Positions 33,780 to 42,131 of a DNA stretch of 48,366 nucleotides are shown here, in pieces. The DNA comes from an uncultured Clostridia bacterium (GTDB taxonomy: Bacteria > Bacillota > Clostridia > Christensenellales > Borkfalkiaceae). The translations under genes were made by a program, and so were the position numbers. The stretch lies in NCBI GenBank assembly GCA_947629665.1, contig CANREJ010000010.1:1-48366 (forward strand). The letters run 5' to 3'. The notes under the pieces were generated by a model. That model worked only from the letters and a program-made list of their open reading frames with translations. It had not been told where the DNA came from and did not search any database. Numbering within the stretch: the first letter of the stretch is position 1; each line of letters opens with the position of its first letter.

Positions 33780-33967
33780 GGGGTCATCTCCGATAATACT
33801 TGATATGGGTTTGAAATTTTTGGTTTTATTTGGCGGAATTGCGGTTTGTATGTAAAATTTAAAGCCGCTCCGCAAAATTATTATATTATACTTCGGCGGC
33901 GGCTTGGTTAGAACAAAAAACGCGGCGGAAACGCCTGCACGTTTCCGCCGCACTTTGGGGCAACACC

Positions 33968-35281
33968 CTATTGGGGTTTGCCCTTGGATTTGCGTATCTC
34001 CTTTACGGTCTTTTCATAGCCGTAGTCCGATGGGGTGTAGTAAACCCTGTCCTTTAATTTATTCGGCAGGTACTGCTGTTCCACCCAGCCGCCCGCAAAG
34101 TCGTGCGGGTATTTGTATTTTTTACTCTGCGCCTTGGTCTGCTTGTCGCCGAACGTGTTGTCGCGCAGGTATGCGGGCACGCCCTCGTCGTCGCGGACGT
34201 TTACGGCGTCGCTCTGCGCGGCGTTTTTGGCAAGCACCACCGTGTTGCTTTTGGGGGCTTCGCACACGTATATTATGGCGTTGGAAAGGGGAATCAAACC
34301 CTCCGGATAGCCCGTCTTTTCCAAAACATACATTGCCGACGACGCAACCACAAGCGCGTTGGGGTCGGCCATGCCCACGTCCTCCGAAGAGTGTATTACG
34401 AGCCTGCGCGCAACGACCATAGGGTCGCAACCGCCCTCAATCAGCCGCATTGCGTAGTAGAGCGCGGCGTTGGAATCGCTTCCGCGGAGGGACTTGCAAA
34501 AGGCGGACAAATAATCGTAGAACGCGTCCTCGTTGTAGGAGAGCGCCTTGCGCTGAATGGACTGTTCGGCGTCCGCCAAGGTTACGTGTATGGAGCCGTC
34601 CTGTTGAGGGGGCGTGGTTAAAACGGCAAGTTCCAACGCGTTGTACGCCGAGCGCAGATCACCGCCCGCAACCCGCGCGATATGCTCTATCGCCTCCGCG
34701 TCCACCGAGGCCGCATAGTTGCCCAAACCCCTGCCCTTGTCGGCAAGGGCTTTTTTGATTGCCCCCCTGATATCCTCGGTTGAGAGCGGTTTAAACTCAA
34801 AAACGCGGCACCGCGATACTATTGCGGGGGTCATGGAGGCATAGGGATTTTCGGTTGTGGAACCTATAAAAATTATTGTGCCCTGCTCTATGGCGGGGAG
34901 AAGGCTATCCGACTGCGTCTTGTTGAAGCGGTGGCACTCGTCCAGCATGAGATATGTACGCTTGCCGTACATTTTAAGGGAGTCGCGCGCCGTTTCGACG
35001 GCCTTTTTTACGTCCGCAACGCCCGCCTGCACGGCGTTCAACTTTATAAATTCGCCGTGGGTGGTTTGGGCGATTATGTTTGCAAGCGTGGTCTTTCCCG
35101 TGCCGGGAGGTCCCCAGAAGATGCAACTGCCGAGCCTGTCCAAAGAGATTGCGCGGCGCAAAAGGCTGCCCTCCGCAACTATATGTCTTTGGCCTATGAA
35201 GTCGTTAAGGTTGTTTGCGCGCATGCGCTCGGCAAGCGGCTTTGCATTGTTTTCGTTGCCGTTAAAATCAAATAAATCCAT
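33968..35281 (-). CDS. rarA: Replication-associated recombination protein A (RarA/MgsA)
   Basis: An AAA+ ATPase related to clamp loaders that acts at stalled replication forks. The 437-residue length is normal. Walker A is GPPGTGKTTLA (about 57-67), Walker B LMLDECHRF, sensor GSTTENP and arginine finger region SRCRVFEF, with the C-terminal tetramerisation domain (YKYPHDFAGGWVEQQYLP) also present. It lies 23 nt upstream (minus strand) of nothing obvious on its own strand and 23 nt after the patatin gene, so the patatin and rarA are probably co-transcribed. Confidence 0.94.
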   Translation of the reverse strand: MDLFDFNGNENNAKPLAERMRANNLNDFIGQRHIVAEGSLLRRAISLDRLGSCIFWGPPGTGKTTLANIIAQTTHGEFIKLNAVQAGVADVKKAVETARDSLKMYGKRTYLMLDECHRFNKTQSDSLLPAIEQGTIIFIGSTTENPYASMTPAIVSRCRVFEFKPLSTEDIRGAIKKALADKGRGLGNYAASVDAEAIEHIARVAGGDLRSAYNALELAVLTTPPQQDGSIHVTLADAEQSIQRKALSYNEDAFYDYLSAFCKSLRGSDSNAALYYAMRLIEGGCDPMVVARRLVIHSSEDVGMADPNALVVASSAMYVLEKTGYPEGLIPLSNAIIYVCEAPKSNTVVLAKNAAQSDAVNVRDDEGVPAYLRDNTFGDKQTKAQSKKYKYPHDFAGGWVEQQYLPNKLKDRVYYTPSDYGYEKTVKEIRKSKGKPQ

Positions 35282-35304
35282 AATTTTACCGATACGTGTT
35301 GAGT

Positions 35305-36096
35305 TTAGTCTATTAAGGCGGCTATCTTGGGCGCGTATTCCTTGCCGAGTTTATAGCCGATATCGTAAGTTTTTTCCAAATCCTTTATGGAATATTGGCT
35401 GAGGTCTTTGATGTCCGGTTCAAGCAAAATGTCGGCAATGTCCCCCTCCAAGCGCCTGCGCATTGCCGTCTGCTGGGAGTCCATCAAGTCGTACACGCGC
35501 AACATTAAGGTTATAAGACTGCCTATTTCGCTTACAGGGCTGTTGATGTTTGCAAGAATATCAACCGCAACTATTACCTCCGCGCCCATATCCTTTACGA
35601 GTTTTGTGGGCACGCGGCAGAGGCAACCGCCGTCCACCAGCAATTTGTTTTTGTATTCAACGGGCTTGAAAACGCCCGGAATTGCGCAGGACGCCTGCAC
35701 GGCAAGCGCGGCGGGGCCGCTACCGAACACGTGCAGTTTGCCCGATAACAGGTCTGTGGCAACGCATTTGAAGGGGATCTTCATGTCCTCTATTTTTACG
35801 TCGCCGAGATATCTGGAAAACAGCTCCTCCACCTTTTTGGAGCGGAGAAGGGCCAGCCGCGATAAAAACGCGGGGCCGAAGTCAACTATGTCGCGGGATT
35901 TTATGTTCAACGTTATGTCGCGGATTTCGTGCGCGGATATGCCCGCGGCGTAACAGCCGCCCACTACCGCGCCTATGGAACAGCCCGTGATATAGTCGGG
36001 CTTTATTCCCTCCTCTTCGAGCGCAACCAATATCCCCACGTGCGCCATGCCGCGCGAACCGCCGCAACCGAGGGCAAGTCCCAAACTTTTACTCAT
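35305..36096 (-). CDS. Patatin-like phospholipase (YlbK/RssA type)
   Basis: A 263-residue serine hydrolase. The oxyanion motif GCGGSRGMAHVG is near the N-terminus (about 9-20), the nucleophile is in GCSIGAVVGG (about 38-47) and the catalytic Asp in LVDGG (about 150-154). AGAGGTG nine bases before the second ATG supports the start chosen. In B. subtilis the ylbK patatin is next to ylbJ and coaD/rsmD, and all these neighbours occur here within 4.6 kb. The physiological substrate of the group is not established. Confidence 0.87.
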   Translation of the reverse strand: MSKSLGLALGCGGSRGMAHVGILVALEEEGIKPDYITGCSIGAVVGGCYAAGISAHEIRDITLNIKSRDIVDFGPAFLSRLALLRSKKVEELFSRYLGDVKIEDMKIPFKCVATDLLSGKLHVFGSGPAALAVQASCAIPGVFKPVEYKNKLLVDGGCLCRVPTKLVKDMGAEVIVAVDILANINSPVSEIGSLITLMLRVYDLMDSQQTAMRRRLEGDIADILLEPDIKDLSQYSIKDLEKTYDIGYKLGKEYAPKIAALID

Positions 36097-36116
36097 AATC
36101 ATTACACCTCTTAAAT
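36088..36116 (+). promoter_or_regulatory. Possible ylbJ promoter
   Basis: TTTACT and TTAAAT are separated by 17 nt; the -10 box ends 11 nt before the ATG with no Shine-Dalgarno sequence. An overlapping TATAAA ends 6 nt before the ATG. A sporulation sigma factor could be used instead. Confidence 0.35.
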
Positions 36117-36127
36117 ATAAAAAAAGT

Positions 36128-37069
36128 ATGACGATAAAAAGATTAAAATATGTAACGCTTGCGCTCGCGCTCGCACTGTTTGCGGCGGCAATTATTATCT
36201 TCCCCGAAAGATACGTTACAAGCTGTTTTGAGGGGTTTGCCCTGTGGGCGGAGTGCGTTCTGCCCTCGCTGTTCCCCTTTGTTGTGATTTCGCTGGTCTT
36301 TGTTAAAACGGGAATAGCGGACAGGGCGTCGCTTCCTCTGAGACGGGTTACGGGGGTATTTAACCTGCCCGAAACCGCCGCGGTGTGCTTTTTGCTTTCG
36401 GTGTGCTCCGGATACCCCGCGGGGAGCAGGCTGGTTGCCGAATTTTACGAGGGCGGCGCGCTCACAAAAGAGGACTGCGACAAACTTGCGCCGCTCTGCT
36501 CCACCTCCGGCCCGCTGTTCGTTATAGGGAGCGTGGGCTATAAAATGTTCGGCGACAAACTTTTGGGAATTAAAATTTTTATTGCCCACGCGCTTGCCGC
36601 CTTGATTTTCAGTTTGATTTATTGCCGATTTTGCAAAAAAACTCAACACGTTCCGCCAAAACGGGTTAAATCTACGGGAAATATTTTATACGACAGCTTT
36701 TACGGGGCTATAATTTCCGTTGCCGTGGCGGGGGGATTTATTGCGTTTTTTTACGTGGTTGCACAATTTTTGCGGGATTTTTACGTGTTTTTGCCGCTGG
36801 AAAATTTTTTAAAGCTGTTTTTGGACGGCAAGGCCGCCGAGGCGTGCTGTTTGGGACTTGCCGAAATTACCACGGGCTGCCGCTGCCTTGCCGCCTCCCA
36901 AACGCCTTTAAAGGACGCTCTGGCGGGGTTTATTATAACTTTCGGCGGAATTTCCATTCTTATGCAGCAACTCGCCTATCTCACCAAAACGGGCGTCAAA
37001 CCCCTTAAATTTATAGCCTTTAAATTTATTCAGGCAATCCTGTGCTTTTTGATATTGGCGGCGGTTTAA
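36128..37069 (+). CDS. ylbJ: Sporulation integral membrane protein YlbJ
   Basis: A 313-residue membrane protein of the nucleoside-recognition/YlbJ group with about eight spans. The family signatures are AECVLPSLFPFVVIS (about 39-53), CSGYPAGSRLVAE (about 98-110) and STSGPLFVIGSVG (about 127-139). In B. subtilis it is made under sigma-E control and is needed for heat-resistant spores. The ATG is the first plausible start for the family; longer readings overlap the divergent patatin gene. Its 3' end overlaps the convergent pheA by 4 nt. Confidence 0.87.
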   Translation: MTIKRLKYVTLALALALFAAAIIIFPERYVTSCFEGFALWAECVLPSLFPFVVISLVFVKTGIADRASLPLRRVTGVFNLPETAAVCFLLSVCSGYPAGSRLVAEFYEGGALTKEDCDKLAPLCSTSGPLFVIGSVGYKMFGDKLLGIKIFIAHALAALIFSLIYCRFCKKTQHVPPKRVKSTGNILYDSFYGAIISVAVAGGFIAFFYVVAQFLRDFYVFLPLENFLKLFLDGKAAEACCLGLAEITTGCRCLAASQTPLKDALAGFIITFGGISILMQQLAYLTKTGVKPLKFIAFKFIQAILCFLILAAV

Positions 37070-37857
37070 TAGCAACCTAAAATTTTGAAGGAACGGGCGG
37101 CGTTTTGCACGTTTTTTAATACCTGTATTGCGGTTTGCGAGCAAATGTCGCCCTCGATTTCTATAAAAAATCTGTATTCGCCCGGCCTGCCCTTTATGGG
37201 GCGGGATTCGATTTTTGTCATGTTCATGCTCCGCACAAGCGCCAAAAGATCCAAAAGTTCCCCCGGCTTATGGTTGCACGTCGCCGAAAAGAATATTTTT
37301 TTGGAGCTTTTGACCGAGGTTACGTCTCCCCTCTGCACCAGCAGGAAGTGGGTGAGGTTGGGGGTAACGTCGGCAATGTTTTGGGGGGATAGCTCAAAGC
37401 CCGCGCAACGCACGTGCGAGCCGACTATTCCCGCCTCGGTCTTGCTTTTTATATGCGCGAGGCTGGCCGCCGTGGAAGCCGTTGCAACGAGTTCGGCGTT
37501 TGGAAAGTTGCGGGCTATGTATCCCGCGCACTGCGCCAGCGCCTGGCTGTGGGAGTATATCCGCCTTATTTCGCCCAGGTTCGCACCCTCCATTGTGGCG
37601 AGGCGGTGGTCTATTTGTATAACGCACTCCTCCGCCGCTATTATGCCGTTTGTGTTCTGCAAGAGGTCTATGTTTTGGAGTACTCCGCCGTTCAGCGAAT
37701 TTTCTATGGGAACGGCGATATAGTCGCACCCGCCCGATACAAGCCCTTCGAAAAGTTTGGGGAAGTTGGGATATTCCTTAAAATCCGCGTCCTTTTTGAA
37801 CGTTTCCGCCGCCAGCCGCGAATAACTGCCGTCGGGGCCGAGATAACCTACCGTCAT
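37066..37857 (-). CDS. pheA: Prephenate dehydratase
   Basis: Converts prephenate to phenylpyruvate in phenylalanine synthesis. The 263 residues start with the typical VGYLGPDGSYSRLAA, then VPIENSLNGGV (about 47-57). The catalytic threonine would lie in the LTHFLLVQRG segment (about 165-174), and the regulatory ACT domain follows with NHKPGELLDLLALVRSMNMTKIESRP, the phenylalanine-sensing ESRP motif. TAATG coupling to aroF and GGAG upstream fix the start. Feedback inhibition by phenylalanine is expected from the ACT domain. Confidence 0.93.
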   Translation of the reverse strand: MTVGYLGPDGSYSRLAAETFKKDADFKEYPNFPKLFEGLVSGGCDYIAVPIENSLNGGVLQNIDLLQNTNGIIAAEECVIQIDHRLATMEGANLGEIRRIYSHSQALAQCAGYIARNFPNAELVATASTAASLAHIKSKTEAGIVGSHVRCAGFELSPQNIADVTPNLTHFLLVQRGDVTSVKSSKKIFFSATCNHKPGELLDLLALVRSMNMTKIESRPIKGRPGEYRFFIEIEGDICSQTAIQVLKNVQNAARSFKILGCY

Positions 37858-38879
37858 TACACTTTCTCCGCTATGTCCAAAATGAGGCGTTCGGTGTCGT
37901 TCCAGCCGAGGCAAGGGTCGGTTATGGATTTGCCGTAGACTATGTCCTCCGCCTGGTTGCCTTCCTCCAAAAAGCTCTCTATCATGAAGCCCTTTACTAT
38001 CTTTTTAAAATCCCTGTCGTAGAGGCGGTTTTGCATTACCTCCTCGCATATTCTTATCTGTTGTTTGAATTTTTTGCCGCTGTTGGAGTGGTTTGCGTCT
38101 ATTATTATTGCGGGATTGGCAAGCCCCGATTTTGCGTAGCCTTCGGCAACCTGCATAACCGTTTCATAGTGGAAGTTGGGAATGTCGTTGCCGTAGCCGT
38201 CGGAGGCGCCGCGGAGTATTGCATGGGCAAGCGGGTTGCCGTCCGTTTTTACCTGCCAGCCGTTGAGCTTGAACACCTGCCCGCACTGCGCCGCGTATAT
38301 GCTGTTTAAAAGCACCAAAATAGAGCCGCTTGTGGGGTTTTTGACGCCTACGGGCACGTCTATGCCGCTGGACACGAGGCGGTGAAGCTGGTTTTCGCTT
38401 GAACGCGCGCCCACGGCGATATAGCTCAATAAATCCTCAACATAATGTATGTTGGCGGGGTAGAGCATTTCGTCGGCGGCCGCCAGCCCGCTTGCCTCTA
38501 TTGCCTTTATGTTGAGTTCGCGAATGGCGTATATGCCCTTTAAAATGTCCTCTTTTTTGTTGGGGTCGGGCTGGGAAAACATGCCCTTGTAGCCTACGCC
38601 CTTTGTGCGGGGCTTGTTTGTGTATATCCTCGGCACCAGAACGAGTTTTTCCTCCACCTTTTTGTTGAGCTTGCCGAGGCGCTCAACGTAGTCCAAAACG
38701 GGCGCCTGTTCGTGCGCCGAACAAGGCCCCACTATAACTATCAATTTATCGCTTTTGCCCGTTATTACTTCGGTAACGAGCCTGTCCCGCTCGGCCTTGA
38801 TTTTTTTGAGGTTTTCGGGCAGGGGGAAAGTGGCGAGGATTTCTTCGGGGTCGGGTATTTTTATCTGCTTTTCAAACAT
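37857..38879 (-). CDS. aroF: 3-deoxy-7-phosphoheptulonate synthase (class I)
   Basis: Condenses PEP and erythrose-4-phosphate, the first step of aromatic amino acid synthesis. The 340-residue enzyme is of the AroF/G/H type: IVGPCSAHE (about 49-57) binds metal and PEP, GVGYKGMFSQPDP and GARSSENQLHR are conserved, and IIDANHSNSGK supplies a metal-ligand His. GGAG seven bases before the ATG. It is coupled to pheA, giving a small aromatic unit within a housekeeping operon. Which amino acid inhibits it cannot be told from the sequence by eye. Confidence 0.94.
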   Translation of the reverse strand: MFEKQIKIPDPEEILATFPLPENLKKIKAERDRLVTEVITGKSDKLIVIVGPCSAHEQAPVLDYVERLGKLNKKVEEKLVLVPRIYTNKPRTKGVGYKGMFSQPDPNKKEDILKGIYAIRELNIKAIEASGLAAADEMLYPANIHYVEDLLSYIAVGARSSENQLHRLVSSGIDVPVGVKNPTSGSILVLLNSIYAAQCGQVFKLNGWQVKTDGNPLAHAILRGASDGYGNDIPNFHYETVMQVAEGYAKSGLANPAIIIDANHSNSGKKFKQQIRICEEVMQNRLYDRDFKKIVKGFMIESFLEEGNQAEDIVYGKSITDPCLGWNDTERLILDIAEKV

Positions 38880-38892
38880 TTTGCTCTCCGTG

Positions 38893-39378
38893 TCAAGATT
38901 TGTTCTTTATCATATTTAAAAAGTCGCCGCGTATCTTTTGCGGCATGTAGGAGTTGAAGTCCTTTTGGAATTTAACCGAATTTTTTACGAGCGTGGAGCT
39001 TATCTGGATATTTTGCTGTTCGGCGGGAATATATACGGTTACTATCTCCGGCATGAGCTTTGCGTTTGCAAAGTAGTCGGCGTTTTCATACTCGAAGTCC
39101 ACCGTGTTCCTTACCCCGCGCACGTAGAACGGCGTGTTTTCCTTTTGGAGGATATCCACCGCAGCGCCTTCGAAAATTTCCACGCGCACACGGGGCTCGC
39201 CTTCAAACAGCTTTTTTAAAAGAAAGGCGCGCTCCTCCTCCGTTAAAAGGGGGCTTTTTTTTGTGTTGACCATTACGGCAACGACAACTTCGTCAAATAT
39301 TTTGAGGCACTTCTCTATTACGTTTTTGTGCCCCGTTGTAGGCGGGTCGAAAGTGCCCGCAAATACGCACTTTTTCAT
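38893..39378 (-). CDS. coaD: Phosphopantetheine adenylyltransferase
   Basis: Makes dephospho-CoA from 4'-phosphopantetheine and ATP. The 161 residues have the nucleotidyl-transferase motifs FAGTFDPPTTGHKNVIE (the T/HxGH region) and the C-terminal ISSTLVKN. The FDPPTTGH form differs slightly from the usual FDPITxGH. The start is the ATG that shares a base with the rsmD stop (TGATG); a TTG one codon earlier is less likely. The rsmD-coaD pair matches ylbH-ylbI of B. subtilis. Confidence 0.94.
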   Translation of the reverse strand: MKKCVFAGTFDPPTTGHKNVIEKCLKIFDEVVVAVMVNTKKSPLLTEEERAFLLKKLFEGEPRVRVEIFEGAAVDILQKENTPFYVRGVRNTVDFEYENADYFANAKLMPEIVTVYIPAEQQNIQISSTLVKNSVKFQKDFNSYMPQKIRGDFLNMIKNKS

Positions 39379-39917
39379 CAATCTATACTATACCTGAAAA
39401 AACTCAAATACGTTATGCCGTATTTTCTCCTGTCGAACAGCTCCAAGCCCTCCGCGCCTTCAAGCGGGCGGTCGCTCTCCGCCACGGCTATGCCGCTATT
39501 TGTGAGAAGTTTGCGGGAGGAGATGATTTTTACCGCCGCGGCGCACGCCTCCGTTTTGTAGGGCGGATCCAAAAATATTATGTCGTAGGGGCAGGCTGCC
39601 GCGTTTAAAAAGAGGGCGTAGTCGGCGTTGGAAATTTTATAATTTTGCTCGCCTTTGAGCTTTGAAAGATTTTTGTTCAATACGGCAAGGCTGGCCTTGG
39701 AAATATCGTTGAACTGCACTTCCGCCGCCCCGCGGGAGATACATTCCAGCCCCAGACCGCCGCTGCCGCAAAACAGATCCAGCACGCGCGCGCCGGCTAT
39801 ACGGGCGTTGATTATGTTAAACAGGTTCTCCTTTACCCTGTCCGCCGTGGGGCGGATATCCCTGCCCGCAAACTCCGCAAGGACGAGCGAGCGGTATTTT
39901 CCCGCAATTATCCTCAT
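39378..39917 (-). CDS. rsmD: 16S rRNA (guanine(966)-N2)-methyltransferase RsmD
   Basis: Methylates G966 of 16S rRNA using SAM. The 179 residues begin MRIIAGKYRS. The SAM-binding VLDLFCGSGGLGLE (about 44-57) and the catalytic LDPPY motif (about 121-125) are visible. The ATG overlaps the upstream stop by ATGA; a longer reading runs into that gene. It sits in front of coaD, a very common bacterial pair. Confidence 0.94.
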   Translation of the reverse strand: MRIIAGKYRSLVLAEFAGRDIRPTADRVKENLFNIINARIAGARVLDLFCGSGGLGLECISRGAAEVQFNDISKASLAVLNKNLSKLKGEQNYKISNADYALFLNAAACPYDIIFLDPPYKTEACAAAVKIISSRKLLTNSGIAVAESDRPLEGAEGLELFDRRKYGITYLSFFRYSID

Positions 39918-40519
39918 TTCTTTGACGCGGATTCCCTGCGTTCGTTTGCCGATTGCAGTCTGTCCCACTCCCTGTGGGCGGCCACTATATAAGTTATGCC
40001 GTGCACGGCCATGGGGAAAAGCACGAACAGCAAATTAAGCCAGGGGGATATGCCCTGCGCGAAAGTGAGGGGAATTGCCGCCCAGCCGAAGGCATATTGG
40101 AGCATAAACCAGCAAAACGAATTGGGCGCGGCACACTGTATAATTTGAAAAATTATATAGGGCACGCAACTTATAAAGGCTATCAAAAAGCCCTTGTACA
40201 CCGCGTATTCGCCCGTGCCGAACTGCGCCTGCTTGTCCTTTGAGCCGACTTCCACCTGTTTGGTGTGGTTTAAAATTTTCCTGACCGACGTTATGCCGTT
40301 CTGCCTGCCGAAAATTACGTATGCGCCCGCAAGGAAAAACTCGCCTATGAACAGCATAACAAGCGAGAGCGCAATGTCCTGCGACTGTATGAGCGCGCTC
40401 GTCATGCCTATAAAGGTTACGCTTAATATAATTTGCAGCATGAGCGGGAACGCCGCGCCCGTCAAAAGGTCGCGGAGCTCGTACCAAAACGCCAATCCTC
40501 TTTGGTTTTCAGTTTCCAA
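39914..40519 (-). CDS. Polytopic membrane protein, unknown
   Basis: A 201-residue protein with five or six hydrophobic segments and a central cytosolic-looking loop (GRQNGITSVRKILNHTKQVEVGSKDKQAQFGTGE, about 70-105). I do not recognise it. The start overlaps fthC by 11 nt and the stop overlaps rsmD by 4 nt, so it is firmly in the operon. The C-terminal tail is highly charged (REWDRLQSANERRESASKK). Confidence 0.65.
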   Translation of the reverse strand: METENQRGLAFWYELRDLLTGAAFPLMLQIILSVTFIGMTSALIQSQDIALSLVMLFIGEFFLAGAYVIFGRQNGITSVRKILNHTKQVEVGSKDKQAQFGTGEYAVYKGFLIAFISCVPYIIFQIIQCAAPNSFCWFMLQYAFGWAAIPLTFAQGISPWLNLLFVLFPMAVHGITYIVAAHREWDRLQSANERRESASKK

Positions 40520-41042
40520 AATAATATATCCCCCTTTCGCAGATGTATTTATTTAAAGGAACGTCCCAGGGCTCCTCGTTAAATTCTTCCATTTGAAAAC
40601 CGTACCCCAGCCCCACTTTTTGGGTGGTTTTATCCCGCAGATACCTGTCGTAATAACCGCCGCCGTAGCCTATGCGGTACCCGCGGGAATTTACGGCGAG
40701 GAGGGGAACGGCCGTTACCTCTATTAAACCGTTGTAGGCCTGTCCCTGCGGCTCGCCTATGCCGAAGGCGCCCGTTTTAAGCTCGCCCCCAAAATAGGGA
40801 ACGGCAACTATATTTTGACCCTCCACGCGGGGAAGATATACCTTTTTGCCGCCCTTTAAGAGTTCGGCGATGATGAGGTCGGTGCGGGCTTCAAGCGGCA
40901 GGGAATTATAAATTAAAAAGCTGTCGAACTTATAAAATTCCGCCAAAAACGCCTCGCAAATGGCTATGTCCGCCTGCGAGCGGACTATCTCGCCGAAATA
41001 TTTGCGCTTGATTTTCATTTTGTTGCGGATTTCATTCTTCAT
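40509..41042 (-). CDS. 5-formyltetrahydrofolate cyclo-ligase
   Basis: Converts 5-formyl-THF to 5,10-methenyl-THF with ATP. The 177-residue length is typical. An N-terminal basic helix precedes IYNSLPLEARTDLI, and the conserved RIGYGGGYYDRYL (about 129-141) is the ATP/folate loop. A late ATG was chosen, giving MKNEIRNK and an 11-nt overlap with alr; the upstream extension is an out-of-frame reading of alr. It overlaps the next gene as well. Confidence 0.9.
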   Translation of the reverse strand: MKNEIRNKMKIKRKYFGEIVRSQADIAICEAFLAEFYKFDSFLIYNSLPLEARTDLIIAELLKGGKKVYLPRVEGQNIVAVPYFGGELKTGAFGIGEPQGQAYNGLIEVTAVPLLAVNSRGYRIGYGGGYYDRYLRDKTTQKVGLGYGFQMEEFNEEPWDVPLNKYICERGIYYFGN

Positions 41043-42000
41043 AAATAACTTCGGCGCGCCTCGTTGCGGCGCATAGCACCTCGTAGCTGATTGTGCCGTT
41101 TTGCCTGGCAAGGCGGGCGGCGTCCGTGAGTACGGGCTGTAATTTTTTGCCGCCCTCCCTGATGAGGGCGTCCATGCAGAGATTGGAAACGCCCAGCGGC
41201 GAGGAACGGAAAAAGCCGTCGCCGTAGCCCACGCGGTAGGTTGAGAGCCGCTTATACTTCTTTTTTGCGGGGGCGTAGCCAGCCCCGCCGCCGAAAACGG
41301 GGGTTGTCTGCACCCTTCTTGCATACACCGTGAGCACGGGTTTGACGTCTGCCTTGAAGCCTTCGGGCGGGTAGCCGTAGAGCAAAATGCCGCAACGCAC
41401 GCCGTCTTTTATAAATTCTCTGCCCGCAAGCAGTCCGCCGCTTGCCGCTATATGCGCAACCGCGCACGGGTTTTTGCTTTTTACAAGCTCTTCCGCCTGG
41501 TTGAATATTTTTAGCTGGGCGTTGCGGGCGCGTACGCTCTGCGGGGCGTAGAGATGGGTGTACACTCCCTGTAAGTTGCCGTCCGTTGCCGCCAGCACGC
41601 TTTTGAGCTGTGATATGTTGCAACCGAGCCTGTTCATGCCCGTGTTGACCTTTATATGGCACGGGAGTCCGCGCACCGCCAGCGCAGTTTGCACGGAGTT
41701 TACCGTTACGGTGAGATTATACAGCTTTGCGCGGAGTATGTCGTCCCTGCCGAGGGGCGGCGTGAATACCAAAACGGGCTTTGTTATGCCCGCAAGCCGC
41801 AGGGCGGCGCCTTCGTCCGCGGTCGCCACGCAAAATCCGTTTACCGTACTCTCTATGGCGAGCGCAACCCTTGCCGCGCCGTGGCCGTAGGCGTTTGCCT
41901 TTACAACGGCGTATAGCTCCGCCGTGCCGACTATGCCGCGCACATACTGGACATTGTGCTTCAAATTTTTTAAGTTTACTATGGCGAGAGTTTTTTGCAT
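41032..42000 (-). CDS. alr: Alanine racemase
   Basis: A PLP enzyme that makes D-alanine for peptidoglycan. The 322 residues are about 45 fewer than usual. AVVKANAYGHGAARV (about 32-46) carries the PLP lysine, IKVNTGMNRLG follows, and RVGYGDGFFRSS holds the second-half signature, where a GYADG-type sequence is normal. The C-terminal beta domain appears compact. No good Shine-Dalgarno sequence precedes the ATG. It is the first gene of the seven-gene operon with a TTGACA-18-TATAAT promoter. Confidence 0.88.
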   Translation of the reverse strand: MQKTLAIVNLKNLKHNVQYVRGIVGTAELYAVVKANAYGHGAARVALAIESTVNGFCVATADEGAALRLAGITKPVLVFTPPLGRDDILRAKLYNLTVTVNSVQTALAVRGLPCHIKVNTGMNRLGCNISQLKSVLAATDGNLQGVYTHLYAPQSVRARNAQLKIFNQAEELVKSKNPCAVAHIAASGGLLAGREFIKDGVRCGILLYGYPPEGFKADVKPVLTVYARRVQTTPVFGGGAGYAPAKKKYKRLSTYRVGYGDGFFRSSPLGVSNLCMDALIREGGKKLQPVLTDAARLARQNGTISYEVLCAATRRAEVIYEE

Positions 42001-42055
42001 ACTTAAAATATATGCTTTTATTCCCGCCCCGCGTTACCCCGCGGATATTACTGCA

Positions 42056-42085
42056 ATTATATTATAACGCCCCGCCGTTTGTCAA
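42056..42085 (-). promoter_or_regulatory. Promoter of the alr-to-pheA operon
   Basis: On the minus strand, TTGACA and TATAAT are separated by 18 nt, giving a leader of about 50 nt. A second overlapping TATAAT five bases closer to the -35 would have too short a spacer. Confidence 0.65.
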
Positions 42086-42089
42086 ATAA

Positions 42090-42122
42090 AATACGCCTCC
42101 CCGCCGCGCGGGGAGGCTTTAA
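42090..42122. terminator. Terminator of the Wzz-like gene
   Basis: GCCTCCCCGC and GCGGGGAGGC pair fully around CGC. On the minus strand TATTTTATTT follows, directly ahead of the alr -35 box. Confidence 0.8.
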
Positions 42123-42131
42123 AAGGTGTTT

